A stretch of 64,000 bases of DNA. It comes from Crocinitomicaceae bacterium. GTDB lineage: Bacteria > Bacteroidota > Bacteroidia > Flavobacteriales_D > Crocinitomicaceae. A program made the position numbers and the translations under genes. The notes under the pieces were generated by a model that saw only the letters and a list, made by a program, of their open reading frames with translations, did no database searches and was not told the origin of the DNA. Shown piece after piece: positions 1 to 8,866 of this stretch (position 1 is its first letter; each line of letters starts with the position of its first letter). The stretch spans positions 558,001-622,000 of the forward strand of contig JAGOBK010000001.1 of the NCBI GenBank assembly GCA_017983465.1, written 5' to 3'.

Positions 1-384
1 ACTTTGTGTTAAATTGTATCCCGTAAAATACGATCCGATTTCATTCCCATCGCCATCGTATTCAGTGTGGAACATCTTTTGAATATCGGCTGCTTCGAAG
101 ACGATTTCATCTTCCGAGATTCCTTTGGACATCAAATAAGACTTCACGCGTTTCACGTCATTATTTAAATCCGCATATGCTTGTTTCAATTCCATGTTGT
201 TGCGGGAAAAATTCGCACGCCAAACGATTAAATCCGAGTCAAAGGACTGCTCCCCTAACCCAGTCACACTAATCACAGGGTCTGGCTTCCCTTTGGATAG
301 GTATGAATGTCCTAAAATGTATCCGGTTACGATGACTGCAAAAGCGATCATGATGGTTGCTGCGTGTGTTTTAAAGAAGTTCAT
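1..384 (-). CDS. SIMPL domain (DUF541) protein, C-terminal part outside window
   Basis: The minus strand is open from an ATG at 384 to the window edge, giving 128 codons. The N-terminus is MNFFKTHAATIMIAFAVIVTG, a single membrane anchor or signal anchor. It is followed by PVISVTGLGEQSFDSDLIVW, the start of a SIMPL (DUF541) domain, where the strand pattern 'isVtGxGe...Dxxxw' is typical. Residues about 65-105 (LKQAYADLNNDVKRVKSYL, then a GISEDEI segment) match the helix and loop of that family. These are usually envelope proteins of about 230 residues with no agreed function. The stop codon is not in the window. The plus-strand reading frame over this region is a shadow. Confidence 0.75.
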   Translation of the reverse strand, partial: MNFFKTHAATIMIAFAVIVTGYILGHSYLSKGKPDPVISVTGLGEQSFDSDLIVWRANFSRNNMELKQAYADLNNDVKRVKSYLMSKGISEDEIVFEAADIQKMFHTEYDGDGNEIGSYFTGYNLTQS

Positions 385-465
385 GTCGTTTAATTTTTGA
401 TAAATGTAGCTAAATTAATGTACCATGTCAAAATGTTATAGTATAGGAAATTATTTTTTATTCTT

Positions 466-635
466 TTACTTTTTGGCATTGCCCCAAAAAGTAACAAAAA
501 GGTCTAGCGCTTAAAAGATGAAACGACCCTCATCTTCCTTGTTGCTAAAATTTCTGAAACTCGCTCTCGTTCCTCGGCTCAGACAGCCAGAAATTTTAAC
601 GCAACTTCGTCGTGAGGGTTTGCGTTGCATCTTTT
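466..635. repeat. Compound palindromic intergenic repeat (three nested or adjacent inverted repeats)
   Basis: This 528-base gap (385-912) holds no convincing gene. It contains a perfect 11-bp hairpin, TTACTTTTTGG/CCAAAAAGTAA (466-476 with 484-494). Next to it is a larger palindromic structure: imperfect outer arms at 513-531 and 614-635 (AAAAGATG..ACCCTC against GAGGGT..CATCTTTT) and perfect inner 11-bp arms TAAAATTTCTG/CAGAAATTTTA at 546-556 and 588-598. GC-rich runs sit between arms in otherwise AT-rich DNA. The design fits a dispersed REP- or MITE-like intergenic element. Copy number cannot be judged from this single copy. From 636 to 912 I see nothing more than AT-rich spacer. Confidence 0.6.
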
Positions 636-912
636 CATGCGCGAGAAAGCGATCTTGTGGATGATTGTTGTTATCATTTCGAAGAAAGAAATTCAAAATA
701 GAATTGGGACCGACATAGAATTCGAATCCCAATATTTCGGAATTGAACTTTTTGCGAACTTTTTGGATCAAGTCCGACAATCGGACAAAAAGTTGGAGAT
801 AAAAACAAATGTGAATGGATACAAAATGATGTCAAGCCCCTAGATTTTGGTTATTATCCAATTTAAATCATGGTAAAAAAGAACCATTTCTTTTGAAACT
901 TGTTACACTTTC

Positions 913-1617
913 ATGGAAACGAAAAACTATTTCATTGTTGGTGCATCATCCGGAATTGGACTTGAACTAGCTAGAACATTGCACGCCGAAGGACACCAAG
1001 TGTTTGGAACCTATTTCACGAAAGAACACGCGGATCTTCCAGCTGGAATCCATTACCAGCAATTGGATGTCCGTTCAGAGTCCTTGGACTTTTCCTTCCT
1101 TCCCGAACGTTTAGACGGAATTGTTTATTGTCCCGGTGCCATTTCGCTTAAGCCCTTCGCACGCATTTCTCCAGCACAATTTAAAGACGACTTTGAATTA
1201 CAAGTGCTGGGTGCTATTAAATGCATTCAAGGGAACGTGTCAAGACTAAAAGCGGGATCTACGCCATCCATACTACTTTTCAGTTCCATTGCAGCGAGTC
1301 AAGGATTGAATTTCCACACACAGGTTTCCGTTTCAAAAGCAGCCTTGGAAGGACTCACAAAATCTTTAGCCGCAGAATTAGCGCCGAGCATTCGCGTGAA
1401 TTGCATTGCTCCATCGCTTACCGATACGCCATTGGCACAAAATCTCTTGAATTCTGATCAGAAGAAAGAAGCAAATGGATTGCGTCATCCGATGAAACGT
1501 GTAGGAACAGTTGCAGACATGGCAGCCTATGCCGCATTTTTACTTTCCGAAAAAGCTTCTTGGGTGACCGGTCAAATCATTGGCATCGACGGTGGCTTAT
1601 CGACTTTACGGATTTAA
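913..1617 (+). CDS. SDR family oxidoreductase, atypical, lacking the catalytic tyrosine
   Basis: This 234-residue protein has the Rossmann cofactor motif VGASSGIG (residues about 9-16), the expected SDR length and the C-terminal G-x-D-GG segment (IIGIDGG). The active-site stretch reads QVSVSKAALEG. The serine (LFSSIAAS) and lysine are present, but the position of the YxxxK tyrosine is valine. The run IRVNCIAPSLTDTPLA is typical of SDRs that act on small carbonyl or alcohol substrates, but the substrate is unknown. It may work with an altered mechanism or as a non-catalytic binder. It converges on crcB with a 12-bp overlap. Confidence 0.85.
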   Translation: METKNYFIVGASSGIGLELARTLHAEGHQVFGTYFTKEHADLPAGIHYQQLDVRSESLDFSFLPERLDGIVYCPGAISLKPFARISPAQFKDDFELQVLGAIKCIQGNVSRLKAGSTPSILLFSSIAASQGLNFHTQVSVSKAALEGLTKSLAAELAPSIRVNCIAPSLTDTPLAQNLLNSDQKKEANGLRHPMKRVGTVADMAAYAAFLLSEKASWVTGQIIGIDGGLSTLRI

Positions 1618-1962
1618 TCGCAATACCAGCGCAAAAACAGCAATTCCAGCTACTATTGACACAAGCACATTGAGTGCGAATATACTGTAATGTCCATTGG
1701 ATAGCAATTGGAAATTCTCAAATGAAAAGGTACTGAACGTACTAAATCCACCACAGAACCCAGCAAGTAAAAAGGGATGAAGCCAATCTGTTTTGGCAAT
1801 TTTCGGACTAAAGTACAGCACCAAGGCAAAAACCACACACGCTAGTAAATTACTCCAGAACGTTGCCCATGGGAATCCTTGTTTGTAAGGTAAGGCTTTG
1901 CTCATGCCAAAGCGCGCCAAGCTCCCGAGTCCACCGCCAATAAAAACGAAAATCCAATTCAT
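1606..1962 (-). CDS. crcB: CrcB/Fluc fluoride ion channel
   Basis: This 118-residue integral membrane protein has four predicted helices, the usual Fluc size. Family motifs are GGGLGSLARFGMSK near the N-terminus, the conserved asparagine in NLLACVVF, and GFCGGFSTFSTFS (residues about 69-81), which carries the phenylalanines and polar track of the pore. Fluc proteins work as dual-topology dimers that export fluoride. It is the last gene of the hpt-adk-obg-PAP2-crcB operon: its ATG overlaps the PAP2 stop by 4 bp. No fluoride riboswitch can lie in front of it because the upstream DNA is coding. Confidence 0.93.
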   Translation of the reverse strand: MNWIFVFIGGGLGSLARFGMSKALPYKQGFPWATFWSNLLACVVFALVLYFSPKIAKTDWLHPFLLAGFCGGFSTFSTFSFENFQLLSNGHYSIFALNVLVSIVAGIAVFALVLRLNP

Positions 1963-2546
1963 CCTTTGTTGATTTTAACAAAACGTGACAAAACAAAGCG
2001 ACGCATTCCATACGCGATGAGCATTCCGAGCAGCGCTCCAACAAAGACATCCGTGAAGTAATGCACACCTAAATACATGCGGCTGTACATCACCAATACA
2101 ACGAGCGAAAAAAGTGTCCACTTCATCCACGATTTTACGTAGAAGGGCCAAAAGAAAACAGCGAATCCAGCAAAATTAGCGGCGTGAGAGGAAACGAAGC
2201 CGTACTTTCCACCGAGATAGGGAGATCCATCCGAAAACAAATGATAATGCAGTTGCTCCGCGATACGAACATTGTGTGAGGGACGAAAACGGTGGAACAC
2301 TTCTTTGAAAAGCTGCGTTGAAATCACATCGCACAAAATGATCATAAAGGTTCCGAAAAGCAGAAACATGCCAATTTCTTTCCACGATTTTTGCTGTGTA
2401 CGAAAGAGAAAAATGAGTCCAAGTAAAATCGGTAAAATCAACCATTTGGAAGAAAGTACCCACATCAGTTGATCAAGGAATCCATGGTGCTGGGCATTTA
2501 CCCACAACACCAGTTGTTCATCCCAGAAATTAAGCTGGGAGATCAT
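1959..2546 (-). CDS. PAP2-family membrane phosphatase
   Basis: This 195-residue protein has several transmembrane segments and all three acid-phosphatase motifs. C1 is KEVFHRFRP (the KX6RP pattern), C2 is [10 protein letters not shown] (the PSGH position reads SSH), and C3 is [12 protein letters not shown] (SRX5HX3D). PAP2 enzymes of this size dephosphorylate lipid phosphates such as undecaprenyl diphosphate or phosphatidylglycerol phosphate at the membrane. The substrate cannot be told from sequence. It overlaps the end of obg by 17 bp and the start of crcB by 4 bp, so it is co-translated within the operon. Confidence 0.9.
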   Translation of the reverse strand: MISQLNFWDEQLVLWVNAQHHGFLDQLMWVLSSKWLILPILLGLIFLFRTQQKSWKEIGMFLLFGTFMIILCDVISTQLFKEVFHRFRPSHNVRIAEQLHYHLFSDGSPYLGGKYGFVSSHAANFAGFAVFFWPFYVKSWMKWTLFSLVVLVMYSRMYLGVHYFTDVFVGALLGMLIAYGMRRFVLSRFVKINKG

Positions 2547-3531
2547 TTGTTAAGTGCTTCCAAATCAAATCCTTCAATTCAACGATTCCTTTTTGAGCAA
2601 CAGAAGAAATAAAGACATATGGTATTTCTGGAATATCCTTTTTCATTTGCGCAATCATCACGTCGTCCAACATATCACTTTTCGTGATCGCCAACAAACG
2701 TTCTTTGTGCAATAACTCTGGATTGTATTGTTTCAGCTCATTTAAAAGTATGCCGTATTCTTTTCGAATGTCATCACTATCCGCTGGAATCATGAATAAC
2801 AACAAGGAATTTCGTTCAATGTGACGTAAAAATCGAAGTCCAAGTCCTTTTCCTTCATGCGCACCTTCGATGATTCCTGGAATATCCGCCATAACAAATG
2901 AACGGTGGTCACGGTAGGAAACGATTCCTAAATTTGGACGCAGTGTCGTAAATGCATAATCACCAATCTCTGGTTTCGCTTCAGAAACAACAGAAAGCAA
3001 GGTACTTTTTCCTGCATTTGGGAATCCAACTAGACCGACATCCGCAAGGAGTTTCATCTCCAAAATCTTCCATCCTTCCTGTCCGGATTCACCTGGCTGT
3101 GCATAACGCGGAGTTTGATTCGTTGGAGATTTGAAATTATTATTCCCCATTCCACCTTTTCCACCTGGCTGAATGATGACTTGTTCTCCGTCCTGTGTAA
3201 TTTCGAAAAGTACTTCACCCGTTTCACCATCTTTCGCAAGCGTACCGAGTGGAACATCGATGTATTTATCTTCTCCTTGAGAACCTGTTTTCAAGTTTCC
3301 AGCACCGTGAGCACCGTGTCCGGCTTTCACGTGTTTATGGAATTTCAAGTGAAGTAAAGTCCAAAGTTGTTTGTTTCCACGCAAGTAGATGTGTCCACCA
3401 CGTCCACCATCCCCCCCATCAGGACCACCTTTTGGGATGTATTTTTCACGGCGAAAGTGAGTAGAACCTCCACCTCCGTTACCAGAGGTACAGTGGATTT
3501 TTACGTAATCAACGAAATTGTCAGATGCCAT
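2530..3531 (-). CDS. obg: Obg family GTPase
   Basis: This 333-residue protein begins with the glycine-rich Obg fold (residues 1-160; [13 protein letters not shown] and GGDGGRGGH are visible). The G domain follows, with G1 GFPNAGKST (about 167-175), G3 DIPG, and TKSD at the G4 position. Obg is an essential GTPase that binds the 50S subunit and couples ribosome assembly to growth and ppGpp. The length is that of Obg forms without a C-terminal OCT domain. It lies 9 bp downstream of adk, an arrangement I recall as common in Flavobacteriales. Confidence 0.97.
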   Translation of the reverse strand: MASDNFVDYVKIHCTSGNGGGGSTHFRREKYIPKGGPDGGDGGRGGHIYLRGNKQLWTLLHLKFHKHVKAGHGAHGAGNLKTGSQGEDKYIDVPLGTLAKDGETGEVLFEITQDGEQVIIQPGGKGGMGNNNFKSPTNQTPRYAQPGESGQEGWKILEMKLLADVGLVGFPNAGKSTLLSVVSEAKPEIGDYAFTTLRPNLGIVSYRDHRSFVMADIPGIIEGAHEGKGLGLRFLRHIERNSLLLFMIPADSDDIRKEYGILLNELKQYNPELLHKERLLAITKSDMLDDVMIAQMKKDIPEIPYVFISSVAQKGIVELKDLIWKHLTNDLPA

Positions 3532-3540
3532 TGTTAGGCT

Positions 3541-4113
3541 TTAAATTGAATCAATTTCTTGAAACAAACGGTTAGTAATTTCATCAATACTTCCAATTCC
3601 ATTGATGGATATAAACTTATTTTGAGCGTGGTAAAACGATTTTACAGGAGCTGTTTCTTGGTTGTATACATTGATTCTTTTCTCAATCACCTCTGGATTC
3701 GCATCGTCTGCTCTTCCACTTACTTCAGCACGTTTCAATAAACGCGTTTTCAACTCATTCTCTTCTACTTCCAATGCCAACATGACACTGATACCTGTTC
3801 CCAATTCATTCAGGAAAGTATCCAATGCTTCCGCTTGCGCATTTGTACGAGGGAATCCATCAAAGATGAAACCTCTCGGTGACTCATGTTTTACCACTTC
3901 TGATCGCAACATGTCAATCGTTACTGAATCTGGCACGAGTTGTCCTTGATCCATGTAACTTTTCGCCAATGTTCCTAATGCTGTTTCTCCTTTAATATTC
4001 GCACGGAAAATATCTCCTGTCGAAAGGTGAACCAATCCATATTTTTCAATCAAACGTTCCGATTGCGTTCCTTTTCCTGCTCCTGGAGGTCCAAATAGTA
4101 CAATGTTTAACAT
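3541..4113 (-). CDS. adk: Adenylate kinase
   Basis: This 190-residue protein carries the P-loop GPPGAGKGTQ (residues 8-17), the AMP-binding region with STGDIFR, and FDGFPRT (about 84-90). The LID is the short type: RAEVSGRADDANPE replaces the longer LID with its zinc-binding cysteines. The enzyme equilibrates ATP and AMP with two ADP in the cytoplasm. It sits 3 bp after hpt, linking nucleotide salvage and energy balance in one transcript. Confidence 0.97.
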   Translation of the reverse strand: MLNIVLFGPPGAGKGTQSERLIEKYGLVHLSTGDIFRANIKGETALGTLAKSYMDQGQLVPDSVTIDMLRSEVVKHESPRGFIFDGFPRTNAQAEALDTFLNELGTGISVMLALEVEENELKTRLLKRAEVSGRADDANPEVIEKRINVYNQETAPVKSFYHAQNKFISINGIGSIDEITNRLFQEIDSI

Positions 4114-4116
4114 AAG

Positions 4117-4656
4117 TCAGTCTATTAATTGATAAATCTCTTTTAAATTTCTACCTAATTCGTTGTAATCTAGACCATAGCCTACAACAAATTTATTTGG
4201 AATCTCCATCCCGATGTATTTCGGTCTGTTTTTTCCTAAATATGCCTCCGGTTTGAACAACAGGGTACATATTTCAATGGATTCGACATCCTGTGTTTTC
4301 AATAAAGTCAGGACCTTGTCGATCGTAATTCCCGTGTCCACGATGTCTTCCAATATGATCACCGAACGATTTTTCAAATCCGTATTCAATCCAATTAATT
4401 CATCCACTCGTCCAGAAGTTGTTGTTCCTTGGTAAGAACTTACTTTCACGAAGGAAACCTGCACATTGGATGAGATGCACTTCATTAAATCCGCTGTAAA
4501 CATGAAGGAACCATTCAAAATGGACAAGAAAATCACCTTCTTTCCTTGATAGTCCTTTTCCAAGTCCTGTGCTAATCTTTCGACTGCGGATTGAATTTCC
4601 GCTGCACTGATGTAGGATTGAAATTGTTTGTCATGAATGGTGCGCACATCTTTCAT
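4117..4656 (-). CDS. hpt: Hypoxanthine phosphoribosyltransferase
   Basis: This 179-residue type I phosphoribosyltransferase has the PRPP-binding loop VIILEDIVDTGITI (about residues 98-111) and the FLSILNGSFMF segment of HGPRT enzymes. It makes IMP or GMP from hypoxanthine or guanine and PRPP. It is the first gene of the minus-strand operon, whose -7 box (4664-4671) ends only 7 nt before the ATG, so the mRNA leader would be very short. The divergent neighbour is purK, a de novo purine gene, so purine salvage and synthesis share this intergenic region. Confidence 0.95.
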   Translation of the reverse strand: MKDVRTIHDKQFQSYISAAEIQSAVERLAQDLEKDYQGKKVIFLSILNGSFMFTADLMKCISSNVQVSFVKVSSYQGTTTSGRVDELIGLNTDLKNRSVIILEDIVDTGITIDKVLTLLKTQDVESIEICTLLFKPEAYLGKNRPKYIGMEIPNKFVVGYGLDYNELGRNLKEIYQLID

Positions 4657-4663
4657 ATGAATG

Positions 4664-4671
4664 CAAAGGTA
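4664..4671 (-). promoter_or_regulatory. -7 box of the hpt operon (TACCTTTG)
   Basis: The minus strand reads TACCTTTG, a full match to the Bacteroidota TAnnTTTG -7 element, 7 nt before the hpt start. I see no TTG at the -33 spacing. The predicted leader is only a few nucleotides. Confidence 0.6.
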
Positions 4672-4711
4672 CGATTTTGCAGACGTAATTGAAAATTTTC
4701 TTTGAATTCCA

Positions 4712-4739
4712 TTGGTTTAATTTCCTTGCTGTATCTTTG
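4712..4739 (+). promoter_or_regulatory. purK promoter (TTG-17-TATCTTTG)
   Basis: TTG at 4712-4714, a 17-bp spacer and TATCTTTG at 4732-4739 match the Flavobacterium consensus TTG-N17-23-TAnnTTTG. Transcription should begin near 4744, which rules out the upstream TTG codon at 4702 as a start. It leaves ATG 4744 (leaderless) or ATG 4771 as the purK start. Confidence 0.7.
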
Positions 4740-4770
4740 TTGCATGGAAGCAATTTGGTACGGTAATAAA

Positions 4771-5886
4771 ATGAAAGTAGGAGTTCTTGGTGGTGGACAA
4801 CTCGGACGCATGCTCATTCAAGAGGCAACGAACCTGAATATTCACCTACACATGATGGACGGCGACGCCTCTGCTCCATGTGCGCAACTCGCTCATTCCT
4901 TTACTTGTGGTTCCATTACCGATTACGATGCCGTTTACGCATTTGGCAAGAACAAAGACCTCATCACCGTTGAAATAGAGAACGTTTCCATTGAAGCGCT
5001 AGAAGATCTTGAAAAAGAAGGTATCAAAGTCTTTCCGCAACCACGTGTCTTACGTATCATCCGCGACAAAGGACTGCAAAAGCAGTTTTATACCGAACAA
5101 AACATCCCAACGGCTCCCTTTGCTTTCATTGAAAATCGCCTTGATTTATTAGCAAAAGCAAGTTTTCCTATTGTACACAAACTGCGCACAGGCGGCTACG
5201 ATGGAAAAGGAGTGAATATTCTGAAATCAGAATCGGATGCACTGACATCTTTCGATGAACCGAGTATTATTGAAAATAAAATTCCTTTTCAAAAAGAACT
5301 TTCTGTCATCGTGGCTCGAAATGAAAATGGCGAAATGACTACTTTTCCCTGCGTGGAATGTGAATTCAATCCAGAAGCGAATTTGGTGGAATTCTTATTT
5401 TCTCCTGCGGACATCGATTCGGACGTTGAACAACAAGCAGATGAAATCGCGAAGGACATCATCCAGAAACTAGACATGGTTGGATTGCTCGCTGTGGAAT
5501 TCTTTTTAACGAACGATGGAAGTTTATTGGTGAATGAAATCGCTCCACGCCCACACAACAGTGGACACCACACGATTGAAATTTGTCACACCTCACAATT
5601 TGCACAGCATTTACGTGCCATCCTCAATTTACCTTTGGGCGATACGTCTTTAATCCAATGTGGATCGATGATTAATCTTGTTGGAGAAAAAGGATTTGAA
5701 GGTCCAGCAATCTATGAAGGATTAAAAGACATTTTATCCATTCTAGGCGTTTACCCACACATATACGGAAAAGAAATCACGAAGTCCTTCCGTAAAATGG
5801 GACATGTCACGATCACCGGTTCAACCATGGATGAAGTGCGTGAAAAGACAAAGAAGGTTCAAGCATCCATTCGCGTCATCGCATAA
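4771..5886 (+). CDS. purK: 5-(carboxyamino)imidazole ribonucleotide synthase
   Basis: From ATG 4771 the protein has 371 residues and starts MKVGVLGGGQLGRM, the usual PurK N-terminus with its dinucleotide-like fold. An ATP-grasp domain follows (VHKLRTGGYDGKGVN, then VNEIAPRPHNSGHHTIE). The enzyme carboxylates AIR to N5-CAIR with ATP and bicarbonate; PurE, its partner, is encoded far away at 60519-61004. An in-frame ATG at 4744 sits 4 nt after the -7 box and could give a 9-residue extension on a leaderless mRNA. The gene ends at a strong bidirectional terminator. Confidence 0.95.
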   Translation: MKVGVLGGGQLGRMLIQEATNLNIHLHMMDGDASAPCAQLAHSFTCGSITDYDAVYAFGKNKDLITVEIENVSIEALEDLEKEGIKVFPQPRVLRIIRDKGLQKQFYTEQNIPTAPFAFIENRLDLLAKASFPIVHKLRTGGYDGKGVNILKSESDALTSFDEPSIIENKIPFQKELSVIVARNENGEMTTFPCVECEFNPEANLVEFLFSPADIDSDVEQQADEIAKDIIQKLDMVGLLAVEFFLTNDGSLLVNEIAPRPHNSGHHTIEICHTSQFAQHLRAILNLPLGDTSLIQCGSMINLVGEKGFEGPAIYEGLKDILSILGVYPHIYGKEITKSFRKMGHVTITGSTMDEVREKTKKVQASIRVIA

Positions 5887-5889
5887 AAA

Positions 5890-5917
5890 AAAAGGACCAC
5901 TTTTCAGCAGTCCTTTT
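5890..5917. terminator. Bidirectional hairpin terminator between purK and the T9SS protein gene
   Basis: AAAAGGAC (5890-5897) pairs with GTCCTTTT (5910-5917) across a 12-nt loop. It is flanked by an A-run and a T-rich tail, so it can serve both convergent genes. Confidence 0.75.
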
Positions 5918-5939
5918 CCTTATTTAAGTTTACTTGATC

Positions 5940-7943
5940 TTATTCGATGATCAATTTTTTCGATGTTTTTTGTCCGTTCGCGGTTAATTCAACGAAGTAA
6001 ACACCCGCTTTAAAGCTGCTCGTATTTACGTTAACTTCAAAATTACCTTGAACCGCACCGTATTCTTTTTCGCTCACTACTTTTCCAGCGAAGTCTACCA
6101 ATTTCATGGTAACGTTAGACGCTTTACCGATATATAAGCTTACTGTCGCTGCGCTTGAAGCTGGATTCGGGTAAACACTCATTCCACCCCAATAACAAAC
6201 AGTTGGCATATCAGAAATCCCACCAACGTAACCATTTGCCACTGCCTCAGCGATCGTTGCGCGTCCAGCATTGTCAATTTTTCCTGTTGGATCAATAATC
6301 ATTCCGATGATGTGCATTTTTGTTTCATCCCATTCTGCAGGTAAGGTAAAACTCATGTTCGTTGTATACGTGTCACCAGCAGTTACTGTAGCTGGGAAAC
6401 TATTTGGCATTCCTGTAAAGCTTGGTGCAATTGCACGAGCCACGTGATCGTAAACCATTGTTGACGCTGGAACTGGGTTAGAAAGAGTTTCAAATCCACC
6501 CATCACACCGTTGTTACCACCAGCGTATGCATTTGATTGACTCCATCCGTTTCCGGTACCTGTCACCTCATCTTCGGTTAATACACAAGCTACTTTATAG
6601 TTGCTGTTTGCTGCCATCGCGAAATTTGATGTCACAGAAACATTTAACACGCGTGTTGCAGCGTCCCATGTCGCACCGTTAATGATTGTCGCAACCGGAG
6701 CAGTTTGCAAACGTGCAAAGAAATCTTGACTCATTCCCGATGGATCTACATCTGGTAAACGGTCAACGACTGCACTTGGATACCCATTGATGAGTCCACC
6801 AATTCCTGCATCGTAATCTGTTACAGTCATTGGATCTCCATTGTGTACAGCAATTCCTGCCCAATATTGATCGTATTTCGTTTCGAATAAGTCCATGAAA
6901 ACAGCACCACGAGGACACCACTGACACCAAGTACCAGTTCCTTCTTCACCAACAACCATTTTACCAACTGCCGGAACAACTGGATCAATTTGACCTGACA
7001 ATGTATTGTCACCGGCGATGTCATCGTTTCCACCATTGATATTCGAGATTGTTGCCGTATATGTTTGATTTCCTGGAACCAAAATATTCGCAGGCATATT
7101 CACGGTGTATGTTCCGATACTCGCAATGTTCACTCCTGTGACAGAGAACGGGTAGTTTTGACCATTGTAAGAAAGATTAACATCAAAAGAAGTAATTGGC
7201 GTTGCACCAGCGTTTAACACATTCACTTTTGGCGTCACGTTTTGTCCAGCAATTTCACCGCCCATGTCAACACTTGCCACCATAGCGTTCAAATTTGGAA
7301 GTGTGTACGTTTGGTGATCAAAACTTACGTTATCTACAAAGTATTGACTGTTTTGAACTGGAAAGAAATCCACCGACGCCATCGTGTTAATGGCATTTGT
7401 CCAAGAACCAATCAGCGCACCATTGATGTAAGCTTTCCAAATATGCAAGGTTAAATTGGCTTCAATTTTTAAGGTAAACCATGTTGCATCCGTGTATGCT
7501 CCCACCGCTTGATTCGGCGTAACACCATCGTCAATGATTACTTGTCCAGCATCCATATTGACATTCAATGCCCAAACTTGTCCCATCGCTATTGCACCTT
7601 GAACATTGAAGTAAGCATTTTTCCCAGCATTGACATAAAAGTCAGATTCAAGGGTGAAAATTCCACTGTTATACAATTGTCCAAATTTCAACACGACATC
7701 TTGAGGACCACCAGATGCAGCAGTAGAGGAAAGGTAAATAGAGTGAGGTGCTGAATTCGCGTTGTTATTTGTGATCGTCGCATCTTCTGCGTTCCCTTCT
7801 GTCCCACTCCATGTCGACCATGAAGTTGATTGCGGACCTAAGTAGGAACCTGCTGCATACGAATCGAAGTTATCTGAAAACAACTGCGCAAACGAAGTGC
7901 TGCACAATAATACAGATGCAATAAATAATGTAGTTTTTTTCAT
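5940..7943 (-). CDS. T9SS type A cargo protein with lectin-like and Omp28/thioredoxin-like domains
   Basis: This 667-residue secreted protein has the signal peptide MKKTTLFIASVLLCSTSFAQ. Residues about 22-210 resemble a concanavalin/LamG-type beta-sandwich (DNFDSYAAG start, VDNVSF end). About 215-320 looks like an Ig-like segment. From about 330 a thioredoxin-like, Omp28-related domain begins, with the redox motif CQWC at residues 340-343. The last ~80 residues (SVYPNPASSAATVSLY, then GVYFVELTANGQKTSKKLIIE) form a T9SS type A sorting signal. It is therefore probably exported through the T9SS and attached to the cell surface or released. The substrate is unknown. Confidence 0.85.
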   Translation of the reverse strand: MKKTTLFIASVLLCSTSFAQLFSDNFDSYAAGSYLGPQSTSWSTWSGTEGNAEDATITNNNANSAPHSIYLSSTAASGGPQDVVLKFGQLYNSGIFTLESDFYVNAGKNAYFNVQGAIAMGQVWALNVNMDAGQVIIDDGVTPNQAVGAYTDATWFTLKIEANLTLHIWKAYINGALIGSWTNAINTMASVDFFPVQNSQYFVDNVSFDHQTYTLPNLNAMVASVDMGGEIAGQNVTPKVNVLNAGATPITSFDVNLSYNGQNYPFSVTGVNIASIGTYTVNMPANILVPGNQTYTATISNINGGNDDIAGDNTLSGQIDPVVPAVGKMVVGEEGTGTWCQWCPRGAVFMDLFETKYDQYWAGIAVHNGDPMTVTDYDAGIGGLINGYPSAVVDRLPDVDPSGMSQDFFARLQTAPVATIINGATWDAATRVLNVSVTSNFAMAANSNYKVACVLTEDEVTGTGNGWSQSNAYAGGNNGVMGGFETLSNPVPASTMVYDHVARAIAPSFTGMPNSFPATVTAGDTYTTNMSFTLPAEWDETKMHIIGMIIDPTGKIDNAGRATIAEAVANGYVGGISDMPTVCYWGGMSVYPNPASSAATVSLYIGKASNVTMKLVDFAGKVVSEKEYGAVQGNFEVNVNTSSFKAGVYFVELTANGQKTSKKLIIE

Positions 7944-7999
7944 GTTGTTGAATGAATTAATTGTTTTAGCGAAGGAAAAGTACGCAAATTAGATGAGAA

Positions 8000-8737
8000 T
8001 CAGGCGGTTTCCTCTGTATTATTTGCGAGAAACTGAATCACTTCCGCCGCTCCAACGAGTCCAAATAAAGCCGGCATGTACGAAATCGTTCCATAGAAGG
8101 ACTTTTTAAAATTGGCGCCATTGGTCATTTTCAAGGAATCCTTTTGTTGAATTTCCGTTGAATAAACGGCTTTGATTCCACGGTAGGAGATGTTTTTACG
8201 TTTCAAGCGCTTTTTCATGTGTGCACCGAGTTTACATCCTGAAACATGTTGAATGTTAGTCACTTTAATTTTACTTGGATCGGTTTTTCCTCCCGCACCC
8301 ATGTGGCTGATGATTTTTACTTTTTTACGCTTGCAGGCAATCAGCCATTCCAATTTTGGTGTCACAGAATCAATGCAGTCCATGACATAATCGGGTTGAT
8401 GTTCTTCGAGCAATTCCCACACGCGTTCCGGCAGAACAAACTCCTCGACGATGTTTAACTGTATGTCTGGATTGATGTCCTTAATGCGTTCTGCGAGAAC
8501 GACGGCTTTATTGATGCCGATGGTACTGTCAAGCGCTGTCAATTGACGGTTTTTATTCGTTGGGTCAAAAACATCCCCATCGATGATGGTCATTTTTCCA
8601 ATTCCTGCACGTGCGATAAACTCTCCAGCAAAAGAACCGATTCCACCTAATCCGACAATCAATACATGCGCCTGTTTCAGTCGATTCATTTGTTCTTCAG
8701 AAAACAACAATTCAGTTCGCTCCAACCAATTTACCAT
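8000..8737 (-). CDS. tcdA: tRNA threonylcarbamoyladenosine dehydratase (ThiF/HesA/MoeB superfamily)
   Basis: From the ATG at 8737 this is a 245-residue E1-like adenylating protein starting MVNWLERTELLFSEEQMNRL. Visible motifs are the ATP-binding GLGGIGSFAGEFIARAGIG, then DGDVFDPTNKNRQ and MDCIDSV. TcdA uses ATP to cyclise t6A37 of tRNAs to ct6A. The reading frame stays open 52 codons further upstream, but a TATCTTTG -7 box at 8753-8760 lies inside that stretch, so the start at 8737 is preferred. It diverges from the peptide transporter gene at 8867. Confidence 0.9.
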   Translation of the reverse strand: MVNWLERTELLFSEEQMNRLKQAHVLIVGLGGIGSFAGEFIARAGIGKMTIIDGDVFDPTNKNRQLTALDSTIGINKAVVLAERIKDINPDIQLNIVEEFVLPERVWELLEEHQPDYVMDCIDSVTPKLEWLIACKRKKVKIISHMGAGGKTDPSKIKVTNIQHVSGCKLGAHMKKRLKRKNISYRGIKAVYSTEIQQKDSLKMTNGANFKKSFYGTISYMPALFGLVGAAEVIQFLANNTEETA

Positions 8738-8752
8738 GACCTTTTTTTTTCG

Positions 8753-8760
8753 CAAAGATA
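8753..8760 (-). promoter_or_regulatory. tcdA -7 box (TATCTTTG)
   Basis: A full TAnnTTTG match on the minus strand, 15 nt before the ATG at 8737. It rejects the longer upstream start. No TTG is seen at the best spacing. Confidence 0.55.
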
Positions 8761-8866
8761 TTTCATTCTTCTTCAATTGAAGAGGAAAAATCAAGTTGGT
8801 ATTCAGTAAAAATGAACGTGAACCATGAATTTTTACTATATTCGGCAGGTAAACTAAACTATTTTT

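Noticed and set aside
511..780. 89-codon minus-strand frame and overlapping plus-strand frame at 625-843
   Set aside because: They cross the palindromic repeat arms, have no family-like pattern and show no promoter; treated as spurious frames in a repeat.
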